NCBI GenBank assembly: GCA_943349045.1 | Contig: CALQZC010000006.1 | Location: forward strand, 1 to 36,992 | Direction: 5' to 3' | Origin: Candidatus Peribacteria bacterium | GTDB lineage: Bacteria; Patescibacteriota; Gracilibacteria; UBA1369; UBA12463 | Length of the DNA stretch: 36,992 nucleotides | In this document: piece by piece, positions 7,851-15,751 of the stretch | How positions within the stretch are numbered: the first letter of the stretch is position 1 | Layout: every line of letters begins with the position of its first letter | The notes under the pieces: model-generated | Databases searched by the model: none | Told to the model about the DNA's origin: nothing | Seen by the model: only the letters and a program-made list of their open reading frames with translations | Made by a program: the position numbers and the translations under genes

Positions 7851-7881
7851 GTCAGACACCTCACAATCTCACACAAAAAAT

Positions 7882-7913
7882 AAACGCCCCGCCTTCACCG
7901 GTTGGGCGTTTTT
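7882..7913. terminator. Probable bidirectional terminator between the aquaporin gene and lplA
   Basis: AAACGCCC and GGGCGTTT flank a 14-nt centre that can pair further. A run of T follows on the plus strand and a run of A precedes on the same strand (T on the minus strand). It can therefore end both convergent genes. Confidence 0.82.
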
Positions 7914-7928
7914 GAAATGCTTTCAAGA

Positions 7929-8738
7929 TTACCGCATCTCATTCCACTCCTTCGTCTTATACCGCTCGTCAGCCAAAATCCGAGCCCGCTCAAGTTCCTC
8001 AGCACTCCACGCGCCAACTTCAAACTTCTTTCCATCCGTAAATCCAGCACGAAGCGCATCGTATAGAGCCTCCCGAGTCACCTCTGGTTTCACATGCGTC
8101 ACCGATGTTACGCGTTCTTCGACCGCGGCGATCATCTTGTCGGCAATTTTTTCTTTACCAACTTTTAATAATGAAAACATTTTTCGAACATCGACGTTGA
8201 ATAAAATTGTTCCGTGTTGCAACACCACGCCACCTCGTCGCGTCTGTGCATTCCCGGAGATTTTTTTAAAAACAGCAGATCCATCTGGCAGTCCGACCTT
8301 CGCCACAATGTCATTTATCGGCTTGAAATCAGCCTCAATGCCAACACCGGCCAACCCGCGCACAATCCATCCGCAGATCTCGTGGTACGACTCGGTAATA
8401 CCAAGCGTCGTCCCCGAAGCATCACTCAGCATTTTTTCTGGAACAATCACGGAGTAGGTAATCTCGCCCTCGTAATCATGGTACACCGCACCGCCGCCCG
8501 TTCGTCGTCGAATAATATCAACGCCCGCCGCCGCACACGCCTCCACATTTATTTCATCTTCTAAGCTCTGGAAATATCCAATCGACACCGCACTCGGCTG
8601 CCATCGATAAAACCTAATTGTTGGTAATGCACCGCCACTCGCGACACTCTCACAGCACGCCTCATCAAGCGCCATGTTCGTGAACGCATCATGCGTTTCG
8701 AGTTCAATCAATCTCCAGGAAATGTCAGAAAAGCTCAT
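7929..8738 (-). CDS. lplA: Lipoate-protein ligase, catalytic subunit of a split enzyme
   Basis: The 269-aa product activates lipoate (or octanoate) with ATP and transfers it to the lysine of lipoyl domains such as that of PdhC. It has the lipoyl-binding loop RRRTGGGAVYHDYEGE (about 77-91) and the catalytic-lysine segment FKKISGNAQTRRGGVVLQHGTIL, with Lys159 the likely catalytic residue. The ORF track extends the frame upstream into lplB; the ATG at 8738 (MSFSDISWRLIE) is the sensible start because it directly precedes the conserved N-terminus. The C-terminal accessory domain of one-piece LplA is not present here; it is encoded separately by the gene just upstream (lplB, 16-nt gap). This arrangement is known from Thermoplasma acidophilum. 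Confidence 0.93.
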   Translation of the reverse strand: MSFSDISWRLIELETHDAFTNMALDEACCESVASGGALPTIRFYRWQPSAVSIGYFQSLEDEINVEACAAAGVDIIRRRTGGGAVYHDYEGEITYSVIVPEKMLSDASGTTLGITESYHEICGWIVRGLAGVGIEADFKPINDIVAKVGLPDGSAVFKKISGNAQTRRGGVVLQHGTILFNVDVRKMFSLLKVGKEKIADKMIAAVEERVTSVTHVKPEVTREALYDALRAGFTDGKKFEVGAWSAEELERARILADERYKTKEWNEMR

Positions 8739-8754
8739 AACAGGCTCATAAAAT

Positions 8755-9069
8755 TTATACAACAGAAGCTTCAGGATGGAGGGCATTCCATAACGTCTGC
8801 GCAATATTACTCGCGCTAAATCCAATGAGTTCAAACTTACCCGGCACAATCACATCATTGAGTCGTGACACATATTCACCAATCGCCGCATCACTCGAAG
8901 CACCAACAAGCGCACTCTCAAGCGCAACCACACCATCCTCCGGATGCATAAAAAAATCACCCGTCAGAGAGACGGCAGAGAGAACCCTGTTTGATTCCAA
9001 GCCCTCAACATCAGCTTTGACTCGAAGCAGTTTTCCTCCAGAAACCTTAGTAGTAGCGACATATTGCAT
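8755..9069 (-). CDS. lplB: Accessory subunit of split lipoate-protein ligase (LplB / C-terminal domain)
   Basis: A 104-aa protein with the hallmark of the lipoate-ligase C-terminal domain: GGKLLRVKADVE...VLSAVSLTGDFFMHPEDGVVALESALVGA. In the archaeal two-component ligase the small subunit is needed for lipoyl-AMP formation. The gene lies immediately before lplA on the same strand, so both subunits are made from one transcript. The ATG at 9069 is 6 nt after a TATCAT -10 box, predicting a leaderless mRNA. No further domain is present. The assignment rests on the GDFF(M)HPE motif plus gene context. Confidence 0.88.
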   Translation of the reverse strand: MQYVATTKVSGGKLLRVKADVEGLESNRVLSAVSLTGDFFMHPEDGVVALESALVGASSDAAIGEYVSRLNDVIVPGKFELIGFSASNIAQTLWNALHPEASVV

Positions 9070-9075
9070 GGGGGC

Positions 9076-9104
9076 ATGATAGCGAAGAATGTACGTTTGG
9101 CCAA
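9076..9104 (-). promoter_or_regulatory. Promoter of lplB-lplA, leaderless type
   Basis: On the minus strand, TTGGCC (9099-9104), a 17-nt spacer and TATCAT (9076-9081) stand 6 nt before the lplB ATG. Initiation would fall at the start codon. Confidence 0.6.
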
Positions 9105-9111
9105 TGCTTCT

Positions 9112-9120
9112 TTGCTATGA
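9112..9120 (+). promoter_or_regulatory. Extended -10 for the polytopic membrane protein gene
   Basis: TGC-TATGAT, an extended -10, lies 33 nt upstream of the ATG at 9154. It is divergent from and close to the lplB promoter. Confidence 0.5.
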
Positions 9121-9153
9121 TAAGATTTAGGCCTACCCCCTAACTCTCTTCGT

Positions 9154-10062
9154 ATGTCAGAAGTAGCACATGTAACCGCCGGGAATGATGGATCATTTTC
9201 TGGAATATTAGGTCATACGCTCCGGATTGTCAAACAGCACTGGGCCGTGCTGCTTATTTTGGTAGTTGTTTCGGTCCTCATAACGCTCGGTATCGCCCTT
9301 GTAACAGGCGGAGGTGCAGTGTTCGTCACAATGACTGGATCAAGTGCAGCCGCAATTCCAATGATCATCCTGTTCGTTATTGCCATGATAGCCGTTGGAG
9401 TATTCGTAAGTCTCAGTACCCTCAAGGTTGTTCACCTTACGGTTACGAATAAACAGGTCGCATTCGGCGAGGTACTTTCTTATGGATTCAAAAATTTCCT
9501 AAGCTTCATCTGGACATCAATTGTCGGCACGGTTTATGCCTTGAAATGGGCACTTTTGCTCGTCTTCGGGATGCCAGCGCTTTGGGCAATAATGAACGTC
9601 ATGCGACAGGCGCAAGTAGCCAAGATCACGGAAATGGGAGCACAGACACCTGAAAATCTGAGTCTCGCCATGGAAAGCGCCGGAGGCATAAGCGGTATGA
9701 TTACGGCTATCAATTTTATCATGCTTATTCTTGGATTTGCCGTAGTTATATATATGGTTTATATGTTCATTCGTATTAACTTCCTCGGATATGCCTTCGT
9801 TGCTGATGAAAAGCGTGGAGTAGAGGCAGCAAAAACAAGTATGGAACTTGTCGATGGACGATGGTGGAAAACCTTCGGATACTTTTTCTTGGTCAGTATT
9901 ATCTTGCAGGTAGCGAATGTAGTCGTGAGCGGTATTATCGGGCTCATCGCGGGCGAAGAAGTCGGTGGAATCGTTAATGGTGTCATCAATCAATTCGCAA
10001 CCATCCTTACGGTAATATTTAGCGCTCTTCTCTATGGAGCCTATAAGAAATCAAAAAATTAG
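9154..10062 (+). CDS. Polytopic membrane protein of unknown function
   Basis: A 302-aa integral membrane protein with about six hydrophobic helices: roughly 27-50, 65-92, 117-143, 183-212, 240-262 and 270-295. Between the pairs of helices are short polar loops, including VADEKRGVEAAKTSMELVDGRWWKTFGYF, a pattern seen in the poorly characterised membrane domains related to YciC/glycerophosphodiester-phosphodiesterase membrane regions. No catalytic motif is visible. It is transcribed alone from an extended -10 promoter and ends at a strong bidirectional terminator. The membrane call is firm; the family link is weak. Confidence 0.82.
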   Translation: MSEVAHVTAGNDGSFSGILGHTLRIVKQHWAVLLILVVVSVLITLGIALVTGGGAVFVTMTGSSAAAIPMIILFVIAMIAVGVFVSLSTLKVVHLTVTNKQVAFGEVLSYGFKNFLSFIWTSIVGTVYALKWALLLVFGMPALWAIMNVMRQAQVAKITEMGAQTPENLSLAMESAGGISGMITAINFIMLILGFAVVIYMVYMFIRINFLGYAFVADEKRGVEAAKTSMELVDGRWWKTFGYFFLVSIILQVANVVVSGIIGLIAGEEVGGIVNGVINQFATILTVIFSALLYGAYKKSKN

Positions 10063-10077
10063 AAGATGTCTACAACA

Positions 10078-10109
10078 AAAAAGACCCCGGCGTACGCCGG
10101 GGTCTTTTT
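10078..10109. terminator. Bidirectional terminator between the membrane protein gene and rplL
   Basis: A perfect 32-bp palindrome (AAAAGACCCCGGCG / CGCCGGGGTCTTTT core) with A and T runs at its ends. It serves the plus-strand membrane protein gene and the minus-strand rplJL operon. Confidence 0.95.
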
Positions 10110-10132
10110 AAAATGCTTTGCAAAAGCGAGAC

Positions 10133-10516
10133 TTACTTCATCTCAACCTTCGCACCTGCCTCCTCAAGAGTCTTCTTGATCTTCTCACCTTCTGCTCGGT
10201 CAACACCTTCCTTAACTGGCTTTGGTGCACCGTCTACGAGGTCCTTAGCCTCTTTAAGACCGAGACCTGTGAGTTCACGAACAGCCTTGATAACGTTGAT
10301 CTTTGCAGCACCACCGTCGAGGAGCGTGACCGTAACGGTTGAGCTAACTTCTTCAGCAGCGGCACCTGCAGCGCCTGGCATAGCACCCATCATCATTGGG
10401 GCAGCAGCCGTAACACCAAACTTTTCTTCCATAGCCTTTACGAGGTTTGAAAGATCGAGGACTGACAACTTCTCGACGAGGTCGAGGATTTTCTGTGCTT
10501 CTGTACTAAGTTCCAT
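10133..10516 (-). CDS. rplL: Ribosomal protein bL12 (L7/L12)
   Basis: Stalk protein of the large subunit that recruits translation GTPases; it binds L10 as dimers. The 127-aa product has the N-terminal dimerisation domain ([35 protein letters not shown]), an Ala/Gly/Met-rich hinge (about 33-54), and the conserved C-terminal domain [43 protein letters not shown]. Length and motifs are standard. It lies 45 nt downstream of rplJ; no promoter is evident in the gap, so the two are co-transcribed. The bases before the ATG (CTCTATTCCT) are pyrimidines, with no Shine-Dalgarno site. Confidence 0.98.
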   Translation of the reverse strand: MELSTEAQKILDLVEKLSVLDLSNLVKAMEEKFGVTAAAPMMMGAMPGAAGAAAEEVSSTVTVTLLDGGAAKINVIKAVRELTGLGLKEAKDLVDGAPKPVKEGVDRAEGEKIKKTLEEAGAKVEMK

Positions 10517-10561
10517 AGGAATAGAGTTTTAAAAATGTGAAATAAATATATGAGAGAAAGA

Positions 10562-11086
10562 CTACGCAGCTCGCTTCGCAACAGCGTCGAGCGTTCTGAC
10601 AAACTTCGACAGGAGACCATGAAGGTTTCCGTGAAAGCCCTGGATTGGTGACTTCATCATGTAAACAAGCTTTGCGAGAAGTTCCTCCTTTCCTGGGAGT
10701 GACGCATACTCGAGAGCTTCCTTACCTGAGAGTACCTTGCCATCGAAGAGCCCACCGAGGAGCGCGAGCTTCTCGTGAGTTTTTGCGAGACTCTTGAGGA
10801 GTCTTGCTGGAGCAATCGGGTCTTCGTAGCCGACAGTCATAGCGACCGAGCCTTCCATGACATCTCGTGGAATCTCATTGTAGCCATTTTCCTGTGCAGC
10901 CTTGCGGATCAACGTCTTTTTAGCGACCTTGTATCCAACCTTGTTTGCCCGTAGTTCCCTTCGAATAGCCTGAACAGCGCCGACAGAGAGTCCTTTGAAA
11001 TCTGCAAAAAAGACAGACTTGCCTTCTTTGAACATCTCCTGAACTTCAGCGAGCATTTCCTGTTTTTTAGCTTTCGATACAGCCAT
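10562..11086 (-). CDS. rplJ: Ribosomal protein uL10
   Basis: Stalk base protein (174 aa) that binds 23S rRNA and carries the L12 dimers through its C-terminal helix. The N-terminus MAVSKAKKQEMLAEVQEMFKEGKSVFFADFKGLSVGAVQAIRRELRAN and the segment VGYKVAKKTLIRKAAQ are typical L10. The C-terminal part (KLVYMMKSPIQGFHGNLHGLLSKFVRTLDAVAKRAA) is the L12-binding and conserved end region. It is first gene of the rplJ-rplL operon and has a 230-nt leader containing a terminator, suggesting feedback by L10 binding its own mRNA. L1 and L11 genes are not adjacent; an SPFH gene lies upstream. Confidence 0.97.
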   Translation of the reverse strand: MAVSKAKKQEMLAEVQEMFKEGKSVFFADFKGLSVGAVQAIRRELRANKVGYKVAKKTLIRKAAQENGYNEIPRDVMEGSVAMTVGYEDPIAPARLLKSLAKTHEKLALLGGLFDGKVLSGKEALEYASLPGKEELLAKLVYMMKSPIQGFHGNLHGLLSKFVRTLDAVAKRAA

Positions 11087-11148
11087 AGGAGTGGGTGGTT
11101 AAAGAATAAAAATGGTTTTCAGCCGGATAAAATATAAGAGAAACCTAC

Positions 11149-11173
11149 AAAAAAATCCCTGCGCACGCAGAGA
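11149..11173 (-). terminator. Attenuator hairpin in the rplJ leader
   Basis: On the minus strand TCTCTGCG-TG-CGCAGGGA (7-8 bp with one G-T pair) is followed by seven T. It lies 62 nt upstream of the rplJ start and inside the transcript from the TTGACA promoter, so it should act as a conditional terminator. Confidence 0.8.
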
Positions 11174-11317
11174 CTTCCATTCAGCTTTATTCGTGAGCCT
11201 TTTCCACAAGGGATGCTACGCTACAGCTTCAAATAAAGGATGCAATCTGCGAAGGTCTTCTGCCCGTTTTCCTCTGCCTTGAAGCGTAGGTTGGGCTGCC
11301 GTCGGTCTCTGATGCGG
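11149..11317 (-). ncRNA. Structured rplJL leader, probably an L10-leader regulatory RNA
   Basis: Transcription from the promoter at 11324-11351 gives about 230 nt of untranslated RNA before rplJ. The leader contains a long inverted repeat, CTACGCTTCAA (11279-11289) with CTACaGCTTCAA (11221-11232), forming an 11-bp stem with one bulged base around a purine-rich interior (GGCAGAGGAAAACGGGCAGAAG). A second short hairpin (CCTT / AAGG) follows, then the attenuator. This is the position and layout of the bacterial L10 leader, in which L10-L12 binding controls rplJL. I identify it by position and fold, not by a covariance match. Confidence 0.65.
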
Positions 11318-11323
11318 TAGGAG

Positions 11324-11351
11324 ATTACAGGTGAGGGCTGCTGGTTGTCAA
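11324..11351 (-). promoter_or_regulatory. Strong promoter of the rplJ-rplL operon
   Basis: Minus-strand TTGACA (11346-11351, a consensus -35), 16-nt spacer and TGTAAT (11324-11329). It starts just after the SPFH stop codon, so the ribosomal operon is transcribed independently of that gene. Confidence 0.82.
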
Positions 11352-11357
11352 ATGGAT

Positions 11358-12245
11358 TTAGCTCTTCACCCCCTCCACACTCGCCATCAACTCCTGCATG
11401 AGTTCGCCGGTTTTGCCGACCGAGGTATCCATGAAAATGACTTTGGCATTTGGGCCGGTACCGATCGATTTCATGGTGTCCAAATATTGCGTCAAATTCA
11501 AAATGGCCAAAATCTCCGTAGAGTCTTTGCCAGTGGCAGACTTCACGACCTCGATCGACTCTTTCATGCCTTCCGCAATCGCACGTCGTTCCATCGCGAT
11601 ACCCTCACCCTGCAACCTTTTCCTTTCGCGTTCGCCCTCAGCCTCTTTCACCGCCTGAATCTTAATCGCCTCACCTTTATTTTCAGCGGCTTTTCGGAGC
11701 TGTTCAGAAGCAACCACCTGGCTCATCGCATCAGTGATCGTCAACGGAAAGTTCACATTCGTAATCTGAAAGCTCTTAATCGTCATACCCCACTCATCAT
11801 ACTGAATCTCAAGATCTCCACGGATATGCATGGCGAGCTCCTCTTTTTTCTCGAGAATTCCCTCATGCGTCTCCTTCGCAATATACGTTCTCAGGGAGTT
11901 TTCAATAATCGCCCCGATCGACTCATTTCGATTCTGGAGAATATAGGTATATCGCTTCAGTCCCTCTTCACCGTCGATAACAGAAAAAATCAGATTTGTG
12001 GAGATATCAACCATCACCTTATCTCGTGATGGATACTGGCCATGAAGCGTGAAGTTCTGCTGACGCAGTGACACATTCAGCGCAACCCGCTCAAGGAGTG
12101 GAATTTTGAAGTTCAAACCCGCTCGCATAATTCGGCTGTACTTTCCGAGAAACTCAACGACGAGCACGGTATTTTGCTGAACAATTCGAAAACACGAAAA
12201 TACGAGAAGGGCGAGGATAATAATGCCAAAAATTTGAAGTTCCAT
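11358..12245 (-). CDS. SPFH/stomatin-family membrane protein
   Basis: A 295-aa protein with an N-terminal membrane helix (ELQIFGIIILALLVFSCFRIV), an SPFH domain (about 25-190: VVEFLGKYSRIMRAGLNFKIPLLERV, VDISTNLIFSV, GAIIENSLRTYIA, WGMTIKSFQITNVNFP) and a long Ala/Glu-rich coiled coil (about 185-240: EQLRKAAENKGEAIKIQAVKEAEGERERKRLQGEG). Such proteins oligomerise into membrane rings and act as scaffolds or protease regulators (HflC/HflK, stomatin, prohibitin). No NfeD or FtsH gene is adjacent. The C-terminus ends MQELMASVEGVKS. Family assignment is secure; partner unknown. Confidence 0.93.
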   Translation of the reverse strand: MELQIFGIIILALLVFSCFRIVQQNTVLVVEFLGKYSRIMRAGLNFKIPLLERVALNVSLRQQNFTLHGQYPSRDKVMVDISTNLIFSVIDGEEGLKRYTYILQNRNESIGAIIENSLRTYIAKETHEGILEKKEELAMHIRGDLEIQYDEWGMTIKSFQITNVNFPLTITDAMSQVVASEQLRKAAENKGEAIKIQAVKEAEGERERKRLQGEGIAMERRAIAEGMKESIEVVKSATGKDSTEILAILNLTQYLDTMKSIGTGPNAKVIFMDTSVGKTGELMQELMASVEGVKS

Positions 12246-12329
12246 GATAGGTTGATGAAAATAGGTAAAAATAGTGAAACCACGTGTAGTGTAGGCTCTT
12301 TAGAGGAGAATGCAACATCTCAGAAAGAA

Positions 12330-12358
12330 TTGACAACGCAGGCCTCATATTATAGATT
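12330..12358 (+). promoter_or_regulatory. Probable promoter of the 257-aa hypothetical gene
   Basis: Consensus TTGACA (12330-12335) is followed after 17 nt by TAGATT (12353-12358); TATAGA at 15 nt is an alternative -10. The ATG is at 12381. Confidence 0.6.
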
Positions 12359-12380
12359 ACCGCTCCTATAAGGCATTTTT

Positions 12381-13154
12381 ATGAGCCCGGATAGCGGATT
12401 AAGGAGAGAAGAGGCACCATTGACGGTGAGGCAACTGACCGTAGATGAGAAAAAGAATAGAATAGTGGTACCCCTCACCGAGACTGAGACTCAGGCAATA
12501 CGTCATATCTCTCAGACGGCAAGGGCGTTGGGGATAGACAAGGATGACATACTCTATATCGAGTTGGTCAGTGGATTTCTGATCGATATGCCAAGAATTG
12601 GAAGAAGGGTAGCCGTTCAGGAAGGTGTTTGTAATGTCTGGACTACGACACACATTAGAGCGATCCATATGGATAGTGAAGGTGAGTGGGTACAGCTTTT
12701 GTGCGAAGCAATAACGTATCATATTGAAGATGAGCCCATGGAAGGTGGCTACGTGAAGACCATGACACGGAGAAAAAATAATCCAATGGCAAAAGTAGAT
12801 ATGGTTGAGCACGAAGCGACAAAGGAACATGGCGCTTGGAAAAATGCATGCAAGGAAAAAATGACACAAGCTGAAGGAGCAGTAAGAAATAAAACGGCTC
12901 AGGAGAGAGTTGAACGTTTGATGAATGACGTTCGACAGAGATTTTCAGCTCAAGCACTCTGCGCGCTAGATGCAGATGCACTTTCATCGGTACGCATAGA
13001 CGGATTGACACTTTTTGAAGTTGCAAACTGCGCAGGAGTTGATATCACGGGAAAAAGAATACATCTTCTTAAGTTCGCCGCTGAGGTATATGGGGAAGAT
13101 CATGCTGCTATACAGCAGAGTCTAAAAAAAGTAAGAGCGGCCTATCGTGTATAA
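12381..13154 (+). CDS. Hypothetical protein (257 aa)
   Basis: I do not recognise this protein. It is soluble, with no signal peptide or membrane helix. Residues about 15-50 (LTVRQLTVDEKKNRIVVPLTETETQAIRHI) and 55-125 look like mixed alpha/beta structure, about 140-200 is charged and helical (EHEATKEHGAWKNACKEKMTQAEGAVRNKTAQERVERLMNDVRQRF), and the end is helical. Codon use differs from neighbours: many AGA/AGG arginines where miaA and recJ use CGN, which may mean a different history. Its stop codon region contains the miaA -10 box; the miaA ATG is 9 bp past its stop. The consensus -35 upstream supports the gene. Confidence 0.75.
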   Translation: MSPDSGLRREEAPLTVRQLTVDEKKNRIVVPLTETETQAIRHISQTARALGIDKDDILYIELVSGFLIDMPRIGRRVAVQEGVCNVWTTTHIRAIHMDSEGEWVQLLCEAITYHIEDEPMEGGYVKTMTRRKNNPMAKVDMVEHEATKEHGAWKNACKEKMTQAEGAVRNKTAQERVERLMNDVRQRFSAQALCALDADALSSVRIDGLTLFEVANCAGVDITGKRIHLLKFAAEVYGEDHAAIQQSLKKVRAAYRV

Positions 13155-13155
13155 T
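13150..13155 (+). promoter_or_regulatory. -10 box of miaA overlapping the upstream stop codon
   Basis: TATAAT (perfect -10) lies 8 nt before the miaA ATG at 13164 and overlaps the TAA of the preceding gene. The -35 is poor. The expected start site coincides with the ATG, so the message would be leaderless. Confidence 0.55.
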
Positions 13156-13163
13156 ACCTCACG

Positions 13164-14138
13164 ATGTCTACAAAAATTCCACTCCTCGTAATTCTCGGAC
13201 CTACCGCAAGCGGAAAGACCGGGCTTTCACTGCGCCTCGCGCACGCGCTCAATAGTGATAGCGCAGCATCCCTTGCGGAAATTATCTCGGCGGATTCTCG
13301 CCAGATTTACCGTGAAATCAATATTGGCTCGGACACGATCCCGATGGAGCAGCGAGAAGGAATCCCACACCACATGATCGATGTCGCCGACCCAGATCAA
13401 GTGTATACGATGAGTGACTTCAAACGTGACGCAGAAACATGCATCGCCGACATTCATGCGCGTGGAAAATTGCCGATGCTCGTGGGTGGAACTGGACTGT
13501 ACATTCGAGCAATCGTGCAGAATTTTGATCTGCCAGAAGTGGCTCCAGATCCTGATCTTCGCAAAAAATTCACAACGATTCTGAAAGAAAAAGGAAAAGC
13601 CAAGCTCTACGCCATGCTCCTGGCGAAAGATCCACAGACCGCAAAAAATATTCATCCGAATAATATTCCTTACGTCATCCGTGCCCTGGAAATCATCGAG
13701 TCGCAGGGCACAAAAATATCACAAAAAAGCGAGTCGCCGTACAGCACGTTCATGATCGGTATTGACTGGCCGCGCGAAGAGCTCAACCGGCGCATTGATC
13801 AGCGCGTCGATCTCCAGTTGCAAAGGGGACTGATTGAGGAGTCACGGGTGCTCCTCGAAAAATATGACATCAAGTTGCCATCCATGTCATCGCTCGGACT
13901 GAAGGAGTTTGCGCGATATTTCAAAGAAGAGTGCACCCTCGAAGACGTCGCCGCCACCATAAAAAAGAACACGCGTCACTACGCAAAACGGCAGCAGACT
14001 TGGTTTCGCAAGGAGCCGGGGGTACACTGGGTTTCCGGACCCGACCTGGAACATATAACCCCTGACATCATCGCCGCATGTCTCTCTTGGGAAAAAAGTG
14101 GATTATTCGAAATACCGATACCGAACAAAAGCTCATAG
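13164..14138 (+). CDS. miaA: tRNA dimethylallyltransferase
   Basis: Transfers a dimethylallyl group to A37 of tRNAs reading UNN codons. The 324-aa product has the P-loop GPTASGKT (12-19), SADSRQIYREINIGSD, the motif HHMIDVADPDQVYTMSDF, GGTGLYIRAIV, and the C-terminal tRNA-contact segment KKNTRHYAKRQQTWFR. Length is normal. Its last 61 nt overlap the start of recJ in another frame. A TATAAT box 8 nt before the ATG suggests leaderless transcription. Confidence 0.96.
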   Translation: MSTKIPLLVILGPTASGKTGLSLRLAHALNSDSAASLAEIISADSRQIYREINIGSDTIPMEQREGIPHHMIDVADPDQVYTMSDFKRDAETCIADIHARGKLPMLVGGTGLYIRAIVQNFDLPEVAPDPDLRKKFTTILKEKGKAKLYAMLLAKDPQTAKNIHPNNIPYVIRALEIIESQGTKISQKSESPYSTFMIGIDWPREELNRRIDQRVDLQLQRGLIEESRVLLEKYDIKLPSMSSLGLKEFARYFKEECTLEDVAATIKKNTRHYAKRQQTWFRKEPGVHWVSGPDLEHITPDIIAACLSWEKSGLFEIPIPNKSS

Positions 14139-15751
14139 CGAAGTTACTGAGCAATCGTGGCGTCACGCAAGAAGCGCTTGACCGTGACGATCCATTTCAT
14201 GATCCGTTTTTGATGAAGGATATGGAGCGCGCGGTAGCGCGCGTAACCGTGGCGGTCGAGAAAAAAGAGCGCATTATTATTTACGGAGACTACGATGTTG
14301 ATGGAATTACCGGCACGACGATTCTGGTGAAAACGCTGGCGCGTCTTGGTGCCAACGTCTCGTATCGGATTCCACATCGGTTCAATGATGGTTACGGTCT
14401 GCACGATAAGTACATCGACGAATGTGTCGTCATAGATGCGAAACTGATCATTACCGTCGACTGTGGAATTTCGTGTGCCGCGCAAATTACGAAGGCACAT
14501 GAGCACGGTATTGATGTGATTGTGACGGATCATCACACGATTCCACAGGAGCTCCCGCGGGACGCCTATGCGATTCTTCACCCATTACAGGCCGATTGCG
14601 GGTATCCGTTCAAAGGACTCACGGGCTCAGCTGTTGCATTTAAATTAGCCCATGCCATGCTGGAAAAACTTTCACCAGATGCACACAAAGAATTTCTCGA
14701 ATCTCTCACCGACCTCGCAAGTTTCGGAACCGTCGCCGACTGTGGACCACTCGTTGGAGAAAATAGAACCATCGTAAAACGTGGGCTGAAAGCCTTTCAA
14801 AGGACGCACTGGAGTGGGCTGCGACACATGAAGTATCTTGCCAAAATAGACGACGCAACAATCGATACCACCACGATTGGATTCAAACTTGCACCGCGAA
14901 TCAACGCCGCAGGCCGCATCGATCATCCCTACGTCGCGCTCCAACTCCTCCTTCGAGAGGAGGACGACGCACGCACTCGTGCCCTCGCAGAAAAGCTTGA
15001 AAGCCTGAACGTGAAGCGCCAGGAGATGACACGCCTCGCCGTAGGCGAAGCCATGAAATTTCACAAACCCGAACATCACAAACATCTTTTTATTGCCTAC
15101 TCGAAAGATTGGCACACGGGAATTCTAGGTCTCATTGCCGCCCGCGCCGTAAACACCTTTGGTTGCCCGGCGATTATTCTTCAGGATCGTGGCGACATGC
15201 TCGTGGCATCAGCTCGCTCCATTGATGGCTACAACATTATGGATATTCTCGAGTCCCAGGCACACAATCTCATTACCTTCGGTGGTCACGCCGCCGCCGC
15301 CGGTTTCTCTGTCAGCAAAGAAAAACTTCCGATCGTCGAACGCGAGTTCTACAAAAAAGCGCAGCAGCTCTGGGGCCGCGCCTCTTCCGGTTTCGCGCCA
15401 CTTCTCAATCTGGACTGCGAAATCGCCTCCCACGAACTCACCACCGAAAACGCGCTCCTCCTCGAAAAAATGCAACCCTTCGGTATCGGCAACGAAAAGC
15501 CACTTCTCGTCCTCCGCGACGTGAAGATTTCCGACATTTCCCTCATCGGAAAAGAACACAACCACGCCCGTCTCACCATCCAAGCCGGTCGCCAAACCCT
15601 TCCCGGCATATTTTTCTCCGCCCCCGAGCGCCTCCTCCGTCGCCAACTCGGCGACCCCGACCAGCCAATCTCCATCGCCTGCAACCTCGAGTTGAATCGC
15701 TTCCGCGGCAAGATCACATTGCAGCTCAATGTGGTGGATATCGCCGTGTAA
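14078..15751 (+). CDS. recJ: Single-stranded-DNA-specific exonuclease RecJ
   Basis: 5'-3' single-strand exonuclease used in recombination and mismatch repair. The 557-aa product has the DHH motifs IIIYGDYDVDGITGTTIL (about 67-84), ITVDCGIS, and VTDHHTIP, then DLASFGTVADCGPLVGENR and PRINAAGRIDHPYVAL. The DHHA1 region contains GHAAAAGFSV, followed by a C-terminal OB-like domain. The start inside miaA is supported because GKKWIIRNTDTEQK is the usual RecJ N-terminus and the next Met is 45 residues later, inside conserved sequence. The 61-nt overlap is therefore real and implies coupled expression with miaA. Confidence 0.96.
   Translation: MSLLGKKWIIRNTDTEQKLIAKLLSNRGVTQEALDRDDPFHDPFLMKDMERAVARVTVAVEKKERIIIYGDYDVDGITGTTILVKTLARLGANVSYRIPHRFNDGYGLHDKYIDECVVIDAKLIITVDCGISCAAQITKAHEHGIDVIVTDHHTIPQELPRDAYAILHPLQADCGYPFKGLTGSAVAFKLAHAMLEKLSPDAHKEFLESLTDLASFGTVADCGPLVGENRTIVKRGLKAFQRTHWSGLRHMKYLAKIDDATIDTTTIGFKLAPRINAAGRIDHPYVALQLLLREEDDARTRALAEKLESLNVKRQEMTRLAVGEAMKFHKPEHHKHLFIAYSKDWHTGILGLIAARAVNTFGCPAIILQDRGDMLVASARSIDGYNIMDILESQAHNLITFGGHAAAAGFSVSKEKLPIVEREFYKKAQQLWGRASSGFAPLLNLDCEIASHELTTENALLLEKMQPFGIGNEKPLLVLRDVKISDISLIGKEHNHARLTIQAGRQTLPGIFFSAPERLLRRQLGDPDQPISIACNLELNRFRGKITLQLNVVDIAV

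Noticed and set aside
11149-11317. RNase P RNA or SRP RNA in the rplJ leader (GAGGAAAACGGGC resembles part of RNase P)
   Set aside because: The segment is too short for RNase P RNA and lacks its other conserved blocks and the SRP GGAAGG/AGCA tetraloop region; the attenuator and position favour an rplJ leader.
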